From assembly GCA_946481425.1 (NCBI GenBank), contig CAMLNT010000079.1, forward strand, positions 1-10,492: a DNA stretch of 10,492 nucleotides, written 5' to 3'. Shown in pieces: positions 6,214 to 10,492 of this stretch. The notes below the pieces were generated by a model. That model searched no databases. It saw nothing but the letters and a program-made list of their open reading frames with translations, and was not told where the DNA came from. Each line of letters starts with the position of its first letter. The first letter of the stretch is position 1. The stretch is from an uncultured Brevundimonas sp. (GTDB lineage Bacteria > Pseudomonadota > Alphaproteobacteria > Caulobacterales > Caulobacteraceae). The translations under genes were made by a program, and so were the position numbers.

Positions 6214-8121
6214 ATGCCGCATACGCCCCTCCTCGACACCGTCACCTGGCCCGCCGACACGCGCGGATTTTCCATCGCCCAGCTCACGCAGCTTTCAAAC
6301 GAGTTGCGCGACGAGGTCATCGACGCGGTCTCGGTGACGGGCGGGCACCTGGGCTCGGCGCTGGGTGTCATCGAACTGACCGTGGCGCTGCACCACGTCT
6401 ACAACACCCCGACCGACACCCTGATCTGGGACGTCGGCCATCAGGCCTATCCGCACAAGGTCCTGACCGGTCGCCGCGACCGCATCCGGACGCTGCGTCA
6501 GGGCGGCGGGCTGTCTGGCTTCACCAAGCGCACCGAGAGCGAATACGACCCCTTCGGCGCGGCCCATGCGGCCACTTCGATCTCGGCGGCGCTCGGCTTC
6601 TGCGTGGCGCGCGACAAGGACCAGTCCGGGGCCAAGGTCGTGGCCGTGATCGGGGACGGCTCGATGAGCGCGGGCATGGCCTATGAGGCGATGAACAAGG
6701 CGGCCGAGACGACCGGCCAGCTGACCGTCATCCTCAACGACAACGACATGTCGATCGCCCCTCCGGTTGGCGGCATGAGCGCCTATCTGGCGGGCCTCGT
6801 CTCGGGCGGCGCCTATCAGTCGATGCGCAAGGTCGGCAAGAAGGCCGCCTCCATCCTGCCGGGGCCTCTCAAGGAGGCCGCCCGCAAGGCCGAGGAATAT
6901 GCCCGGGGCATGGTCACCGGCGGCACCTTCTTCGAGGAACTCGGCTTCTATTACGTCGGGCCCGTCGACGGCCACGACATGGAGGCCCTGGTCCCGATCC
7001 TGAGAAACGCGGCCCAGATCACCGACCGGCCTGTCCTGGTCCACGTCGTGACCAAGAAGGGCAAGGGCTACGGCCCGGCCGAGAACTCGGCCGACAAATA
7101 TCACGGCGTGGTCAAGTTCGACGTCGTCTCCGGGACCCAGCACAAGGCGCCGTCCAATGCGCCGAGCTACACCAAGGTGTTCGGGACCGAGCTGATCAAG
7201 CGGGCAGAGCGCGACGACAAGATCGTGGCCATCACCGCCGCCATGCCGTCGGGCACGGGGCTGGACCTGTTCGGCCAGGCCTTCCCGGACCGGACCTATG
7301 ACGTCGGCATCGCCGAGCAGCACGCGGTGACCTTCGCCGCCGGCCTGGCCGCCGGCGGGCTGAAGCCCGTCTGCGCCATCTATTCGACCTTCCTGCAGCG
7401 CGGCTACGACCAGGTCGTCCACGACGTGGCGATCCAGTCCCTGCCGGTGCGCTTCGCCATCGACCGGGCCGGGCTCGTCGGCGCCGACGGCGCGACCCAT
7501 GCCGGATCGTTCGACGTCGGCTATCTCGGCGCGCTTCCGGGCATGGTGCTGATGGCCGCGTCGGACGAGGCCGAACTGGCCGCCATGATCGCGACCGCGC
7601 TCGACATCGACGACCGCCCGTCCGCCTTCCGCTATCCGCGCGGGGACGGCGAGGGGGTGGAAATCCCGGAACTGGCCGCGCCGCTCGAGATCGGGAAGGG
7701 CCGGATCGTGCGCGAAGGCACGAGCATCGCCTTGCTCAGCCTGGGCACCCGTCTGTCCGAAACGCTCAAGGCCGCCGACCTGCTGGCCGCCAAGGGCATC
7801 TCGGCCACCGTCGCCGACGCCCGCTTCGCCAAGCCGCTGGACGAGGACATGATCCTGCGTCTGGCCCGCGAGCACGAGGCGCTGATCACCATCGAGGAAG
7901 GCTCGATCGGCGGCTTCGGCGCCTTCGTACTGCACCTGCTGGCCGACAAGGGCGCGCTGGATCGCGGTCTCAAGGTGCGGACGCTCACCCTGCCCGACAT
8001 CTTCCAGGACCACGACAAGCCCGAGGCCATGTACGCCCAGGCGGGTCTGAACGCCGAAGGCATCGCCGCCAGCGCGCTGACCGCGCTGGGCGTCAGCGCG
8101 GACCGGGCTGTTCGGGCCTAG
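6214..8121 (+). CDS. dxs: 1-deoxy-D-xylulose-5-phosphate synthase
   Basis: Thiamine-diphosphate enzyme joining pyruvate and glyceraldehyde 3-phosphate into DXP, the first and often rate-limiting step of the MEP isoprenoid pathway; DXP also feeds thiamine and pyridoxal synthesis. The 635-residue length is normal. Visible elements are GGHLGS with His45, a thiamine-diphosphate motif starting [15 protein letters not shown] (147-161) and ending near LNDND (174-178), GPVDGHD (249-255), the catalytic Glu368 in [25 protein letters not shown] (417-431) and a C-terminal transketolase domain (about 490-625) with EEGSIGGFG. One oddity is HAATS (118-122), where most DXS proteins have HSSTS. ATG 6214 is the only well-placed start and its ribosome-binding site is weak (CGAGA). 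It is last in the operon, just after ispA, which places the entry step and a late step of isoprenoid synthesis together. Confidence 0.97.
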   Translation: MPHTPLLDTVTWPADTRGFSIAQLTQLSNELRDEVIDAVSVTGGHLGSALGVIELTVALHHVYNTPTDTLIWDVGHQAYPHKVLTGRRDRIRTLRQGGGLSGFTKRTESEYDPFGAAHAATSISAALGFCVARDKDQSGAKVVAVIGDGSMSAGMAYEAMNKAAETTGQLTVILNDNDMSIAPPVGGMSAYLAGLVSGGAYQSMRKVGKKAASILPGPLKEAARKAEEYARGMVTGGTFFEELGFYYVGPVDGHDMEALVPILRNAAQITDRPVLVHVVTKKGKGYGPAENSADKYHGVVKFDVVSGTQHKAPSNAPSYTKVFGTELIKRAERDDKIVAITAAMPSGTGLDLFGQAFPDRTYDVGIAEQHAVTFAAGLAAGGLKPVCAIYSTFLQRGYDQVVHDVAIQSLPVRFAIDRAGLVGADGATHAGSFDVGYLGALPGMVLMAASDEAELAAMIATALDIDDRPSAFRYPRGDGEGVEIPELAAPLEIGKGRIVREGTSIALLSLGTRLSETLKAADLLAAKGISATVADARFAKPLDEDMILRLAREHEALITIEEGSIGGFGAFVLHLLADKGALDRGLKVRTLTLPDIFQDHDKPEAMYAQAGLNAEGIAASALTALGVSADRAVRA

Positions 8122-8148
8122 GCTCAAGCGCATCATCCTTCATCGCCG

Positions 8149-8180
8149 CCGAGCCATTTCGGCTTCCGGCCTTGGCTCGG
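8149..8180 (+). terminator. Hairpin downstream of dxs
   Basis: CCGAGCCA (8149-8156) and TGGCTCGG (8173-8180) form a perfect 8-bp inverted repeat with a 16-base spacer, 27 bases after the dxs stop. The flanking sequence AAGGTGGGAGG lacks a T-run, so it may need Rho or act as a 3'-protecting hairpin for the xseB-dxs message. Confidence 0.45.
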
Positions 8181-8194
8181 AAGGTGGGAGGGCG

Positions 8195-8280
8195 GGCGGA
8201 GCGCCGGACTTCGGGTCCGGTGACCGTAGGGGTAGTGTGCGTTTCGACCTGAAGACGTCGCTCCGCCGCGGTCTGTTTTC
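8195..8280. other. Candidate structured RNA or repeat element
   Basis: GGCGGAGCG (8195-8203) pairs perfectly with CGCTCCGCC (8259-8267). The hairpin CCGGAC-TTCGG-GTCCGG (8204-8220) begins directly at the end of the outer 5' strand, so the two stems can stack. The remaining 38 bases (8221-8258) would form a second arm or loop. On the plus strand GCGGTCTGTTTTCCC follows, a weak T-rich end. This could be a small RNA, an elaborate terminator or a dispersed repeat. No promoter was found, and orientation is unknown. Confidence 0.35.
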
Positions 8281-8541
8281 CCGGAGCTCCTGCTGGGCGG
8301 CCATGTTAGGGCCTACGCAGATTTTGGGTCAGCCCCGGACGGTCGGGCCGTGACACAGCGATCACGGTCCCGGAACCGGCGGGTACTCCGCCCCGCCGCT
8401 ATCCGCTCAGTCCGCATCCTCACACCGACAAGGTCGCTGGCCATGCGCCCTCCCCTGGCGTGGGGACCTCAGGAGTATGGGGTGCGCCAGACAGGTGGGG
8501 GATTAGCGGGCGAAGGTTCTCTTTCGTCCCCGGTCTCCAAA

Positions 8542-8646
8542 CGTCATCCGGCCGCAGCGAAGTGGAGAGCCGGGACCTGAACCCGGTTGATCCGCCTGCG
8601 CGTAGGCCCCGGATCGTCGCCGCGATGCGGCTCGTCCGGGGTGACG
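8542..8646. repeat. Palindromic intergenic element of dispersed-repeat type
   Basis: A 105-bp unit with complementary ends, CGTCATCC (8542-8549) and GGGTGACG (8639-8646), paired except for one T-G. Inside are CCGGC/GCCGG (8548-8552/8569-8573) and a strong hairpin of CCCCGGA (8607-8613) with TCCGGGG (8635-8641) capped by GCCGC-GAT-GCGGC (8619-8631). Ends reading GTCATCC...GGGTGACG around GC-rich hairpins are typical of the short palindromic repeats scattered between genes in many alphaproteobacteria. Copy number here is unseen, so dispersal is inferred. Confidence 0.55.
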
Positions 8647-8663
8647 GGAAAAGACGGTTCGTC

Positions 8664-8679
8664 CCCGCTTCGATGCGGG
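8664..8679 (-). terminator. Weak terminator-like hairpin after the GH10 gene
   Basis: On the minus strand, CCCGC-ATCGAA-GCGGG lies three bases after the GH10 stop. GACGAACCGTC followed by TTTT comes shortly after (to about 8650). The stems are short and the T-run brief, so this is at best a weak end signal for the fliIJ-GH10 message. Confidence 0.3.
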
Positions 8680-8682
8680 CGT

Positions 8683-9738
8683 TCAGCCCAGCGCGTCCGC
8701 GAAGGCCTGGGCGCTCGCTTTCGGTCGGCCGCTGTCGTCGAACAGCAGCGGATTATCCGGCTGGGGCGGGCGGTGCCAGTCGGCCCGGCGGAGCCAGGAG
8801 TCGGAATCGCGCACGCCCCAGACGGTGACGCCGAACTGCTGGTTCTGCGGCAGGCCGCGCATGGCCTCGGCGGCCTCGGCGAAGATGGCGCCCTGGCGCG
8901 CGGGATTGCCGGTCGCGGTGGAGACATCGATCTCCGAGACGTGGACCTTGAGGCCCAGCGAGGCCAGGCGGGTGACGGTGCGCTGGATGGCGCCCTCGGG
9001 CAGGCTGCAGTCGACGTGGGTCTGGGTGCCAAGGCCGGTGAGCGGCGCACCGGCCTCAAGCAGGGTCTCGGCCAGCCGCATGAAGCCGTCGAGTTTCCGC
9101 GGATAGGTCTCGAGATTGTAGTCGTTGAGGAACAGCTCGGCGTCCGGGTCGGCTTCGCGCGCATGTTCGAAGGCGAGGCGCACATAGTCGGTCTGACCGA
9201 GATTGCGGCTCCAGATGCATTCGCGGAGCCGGCCGGAGTTGTCGTCCTCGACCGGCTCATTGACCACGTCCCACCCGGTGACCTGGCCGCGATAGCGGTC
9301 GCAGACGTCGTGGATGTAGGTGCGATAGGCCTCGGCGAAGCCCCGGCGCGATCCGTTCAGCCGCTCGAAGCGCGGCGCGCCCTGCGCGTACCAGACCAGC
9401 GTGTGTCCGAAGACCTGAAGGCCCTGCTGGCGGGCCCAGGCGCAGATGCGGTCGGCGCGCGAGAAGTCGAGCCGGTCCCCTTCGCCCAGAAAGGCCTCCA
9501 TCTTCATCTCCCACTCGGGCGTCAGGCGGCCGAAATGGGTGGAGGCGAGCCGCGACCACTGGGCGTCGTCCAGCTGGCCGGTCATGGCGGCCACGCCAAC
9601 GGGGAAAGATGTGCGTGACTTCAGCGGATCGAGGCTGGCCGGTCCGGTCGCGCCCTTCTGGGACGCGGACACTCCGTCGCCGCCGCAGGCGGCGAGCGCG
9701 AAACCGCCCGCGAGGGCGGCTCTGCGGGTGAAGGTCAT
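8683..9738 (-). CDS. GH10 family glycoside hydrolase (endo-1,4-beta-xylanase-like), Tat/lipoprotein signal
   Basis: Encodes a 351-residue single-domain family 10 glycoside hydrolase, a group of retaining endo-beta-1,4-xylanases. The N-terminus has twin arginines (MTFTRRAAL) and a lipobox LAAC at 15-18, so it is predicted to be exported, perhaps by Tat, and lipid-anchored at Cys18. The catalytic (beta/alpha)8 barrel spans about 45-350: LTPEWEMKME (72-81), GHTLVW (111-116), the acid/base Glu161 in WDVVNEP, TQTHVD (238-243), the nucleophile Glu269 in HVSEIDV, and TVWGVRDSDSWL (305-316). The usual ENxMKW of xylanases is EWEMKM here. There is no carbohydrate-binding module. The ATG overlaps the fliJ stop (ATGA, 9735-9738) without a clear ribosome-binding site, so it is probably read by coupling from the flagellar operon. 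Xylan is the default substrate, but the family and context do not prove it. Confidence 0.92.
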   Translation of the reverse strand: MTFTRRAALAGGFALAACGGDGVSASQKGATGPASLDPLKSRTSFPVGVAAMTGQLDDAQWSRLASTHFGRLTPEWEMKMEAFLGEGDRLDFSRADRICAWARQQGLQVFGHTLVWYAQGAPRFERLNGSRRGFAEAYRTYIHDVCDRYRGQVTGWDVVNEPVEDDNSGRLRECIWSRNLGQTDYVRLAFEHAREADPDAELFLNDYNLETYPRKLDGFMRLAETLLEAGAPLTGLGTQTHVDCSLPEGAIQRTVTRLASLGLKVHVSEIDVSTATGNPARQGAIFAEAAEAMRGLPQNQQFGVTVWGVRDSDSWLRRADWHRPPQPDNPLLFDDSGRPKASAQAFADALG

Positions 9739-10151
9739 CCGGCCCGGGCGGCGCGGCGGATGGCCTGCTCGTCCATCACGGCCGACTCGCGGCGTTGAGC
9801 CGCAACGAGCTGGCTGAGGCGCGTGGCCTCGGCGACGTGCTCGAACTTCTTGAGCTCCTCGAAGGCGCCCATCAGCGCGTCACGGGCGCCCAGCTCTTCC
9901 TGTTCGACGGCATGAAGGTCGGACTGAGCCGCGCCCTTCCTGATCTTCCAGCCGCCCAGATAGGCCTCGAGCAGCGTGGCCGAAGAGGCGCAGACCCGCG
10001 CGTTCTCGGTTTCCATCTCGCGCTCGGCGTCGAGCACGGCGAGGCGCATCTCGGCGGTGGCGCGGCGGGTCGAGATTTCGGCCAGGCGCTTCTGCAGCGT
10101 CTCGACCTCGTAGTTGGAGATGCGGATGAGAGATTGCGCCCACTTGGTCAT
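9735..10151 (-). CDS. fliJ: Flagellar export protein FliJ
   Basis: Soluble coiled-coil component of the flagellar type III export apparatus, sitting as the central stalk of the FliI ATPase ring and helping export-substrate handling. The 138 residues match the family length (about 140-150) and are almost entirely helical and charged, beginning [20 protein letters not shown], which fits the long antiparallel coiled coil. FliJ proteins are poorly conserved, so the call rests on length, composition and the position directly after fliI. The ATG overlaps the fliI stop (ATGA, 10148-10151) and has an AGGAG ribosome-binding site (10160-10164) eight bases upstream. Its own TGA overlaps the start of the GH10 gene in the same manner. 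Confidence 0.9.
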   Translation of the reverse strand: MTKWAQSLIRISNYEVETLQKRLAEISTRRATAEMRLAVLDAEREMETENARVCASSATLLEAYLGGWKIRKGAAQSDLHAVEQEELGARDALMGAFEELKKFEHVAEATRLSQLVAAQRRESAVMDEQAIRRAARAG

Positions 10152-10492
10152 CCGGCCGTCTCCTGGATCATGCCCTGGTTCAGTATGGCCTCAAGACGAG
10201 CGAACGACTCGTTAAGAGGGGTGTAATCGTCCTTGGCCTGGCCAAGGAATCCTTCGAGCGCCGGATTCAGCGCGATGGCCCGGTCGACGATCGGGTCCGA
10301 ACCGGCGCGATAAGCCCCGATGCGGATCAGCTCTTCCATGTTGGCGTAGGACGACAGGCACAGGCGGGCGCGTTTGTTCAACTCGCGCTCTTCCATCGTC
10401 TGGCAGTCCGGCATGGTCCGGCTGATGGATTTCAGCACGTCGATGGCCGGGAAGCGCCCACGCTCGGCGATCTTGCGCTCCATGACGATGTG
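10148..10492 (-). CDS. fliI: Flagellum-specific ATPase FliI, C-terminal part (5' end outside window)
   Basis: ATPase of the flagellar type III export apparatus, related to the F1 beta subunit. The window holds the last 114 residues, beginning [20 protein letters not shown] with SISRTMPD next, which is the well-conserved region after the catalytic core of FliI/YscN/HrcN ATPases. The C-terminal helical domain follows, with [10 protein letters not shown] near the end. The Walker motifs lie outside the window. The frame stays open to base 10492, so the internal ATG at 10483 is not the start. Flagellar rather than virulence-type secretion is indicated by the following fliJ. The stop overlaps the fliJ start by ATGA. 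Confidence 0.93.
   Translation of the reverse strand, partial: HIVMERKIAERGRFPAIDVLKSISRTMPDCQTMEERELNKRARLCLSSYANMEELIRIGAYRAGSDPIVDRAIALNPALEGFLGQAKDDYTPLNESFARLEAILNQGMIQETAG

Larger units (their letters stand above)
8122..8682. other. 561-bp convergent intergenic region rich in inverted repeats
   Basis: Lies between the ends of dxs (plus) and the GH10 gene (minus), where no promoter is needed. The short open frames here have low-complexity Arg/Pro/Ser-rich products and no ribosome-binding sites, so I see no credible gene. Perfect inverted repeats seen: 8149-8156/8173-8180 (8 bp), 8195-8203/8259-8267 (9 bp) enclosing 8204-8209/8215-8220 (6 bp), 8348-8353/8362-8367 (6 bp), 8377-8383/8392-8398 (7 bp), 8455-8460/8485-8490 (6 bp), 8607-8613/8635-8641 (7 bp) and 8664-8668/8675-8679 (5 bp). 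No tRNA, tmRNA, RNase P, SRP RNA or riboswitch consensus was recognised. Confidence 0.6.

Noticed and set aside
6295..8136. 613-codon minus-strand open frame opposite dxs
   Set aside because: It is fully antisense to an unmistakable dxs, and its composition (Gly, Arg, His, Asp, Val) is that of an antisense shadow without domains.
8195..8280. Split tmRNA, SRP RNA or RNase P RNA
   Set aside because: None of their signature sequences (tag reading frame, SRP GGAAG/AGCAGCC loops, RNase P conserved core) could be found in the gap on either strand.
8303..8320. GTTAGGG...CCTACG as a possible integron attC core
   Set aside because: There is no matching second core, integrase or cassette gene nearby, and the core consensus is not met.
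8569..8610. Resemblance to the 3' part of a TPP riboswitch (ACCTGA...GATCC...GCGTAGG)
   Set aside because: The partner GGCTGAGA element is missing, the match falls inside the palindromic repeat, and no gene starts downstream on that strand.
8350..8828. Short plus-strand open frames in and beyond the dxs-GH10 gap
   Set aside because: Products are Arg/Pro/Ser/Gly-rich with no ribosome-binding sites or recognisable motifs. One runs antisense into the GH10 gene, as expected of chance frames in GC-rich DNA.
8587..9618. 343-codon plus-strand open frame opposite the GH10 gene
   Set aside because: The minus strand carries intact GH10 catalytic motifs; the plus frame has no recognisable features and starts inside the repeat element.
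10148..10483. A separate 111-residue gene starting at the ATG at 10483
   Set aside because: The frame continues to the window edge and the sequence is the interior of FliI, so it is a truncated view of a larger gene.

Overview
The window is high-GC DNA with dense, mostly tail-to-tail or overlapping genes. Gene content and protein style (IspA, DXS and FliI/FliJ of alphaproteobacterial type, a DUF2141 protein, a Tat/lipobox GH10 protein) suggest an alphaproteobacterium of the Caulobacterales, near Caulobacter or Brevundimonas. That placement is an inference from protein flavour; there is no rRNA in the window.

Layout. (1) 1-1979, plus: the 3' part of a DsbD/ScsB-type membrane disulfide reductase. 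It is convergent with 1976-2452, minus, a small exported protein I do not recognise; the two genes share a CTAG at their stops. (2) 2520-4100, plus: glucose-6-phosphate isomerase (pgi), convergent with 4104-4550, minus, an exported DUF2141 protein that has a well-formed promoter of its own. (3) 4678-8121, plus: a compact operon xseB - csaA-like - ispA - dxs. It combines the exonuclease VII small subunit, a CsaA/tRNA-binding-fold protein, farnesyl diphosphate synthase and DXP synthase. The last two are the late and first steps of isoprenoid supply. ispA most likely starts at a CTG at 5282 that overlaps the csaA stop and follows a strong Shine-Dalgarno sequence. (4) 8122-8682: a 561-bp convergent gap with no credible gene but many inverted repeats, including a nested structured segment (8195-8267) and a dispersed-type palindromic element (8542-8646). 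(5) 8683-10492, minus: the end of a flagellar export operon, fliI (partial) - fliJ - GH10 glycoside hydrolase. Each junction is an ATGA start/stop overlap, so a xylanase-family lipoprotein appears translationally coupled to flagellar secretion genes.

Nothing in the window looks like a phage, transposon, CRISPR array or defence island. Most of it is ordinary core chromosome. The parts worth a second look are the fliJ-GH10 coupling, the structured gap after dxs, the non-canonical ispA start, and hairpins placed inside the last codons of convergent genes.
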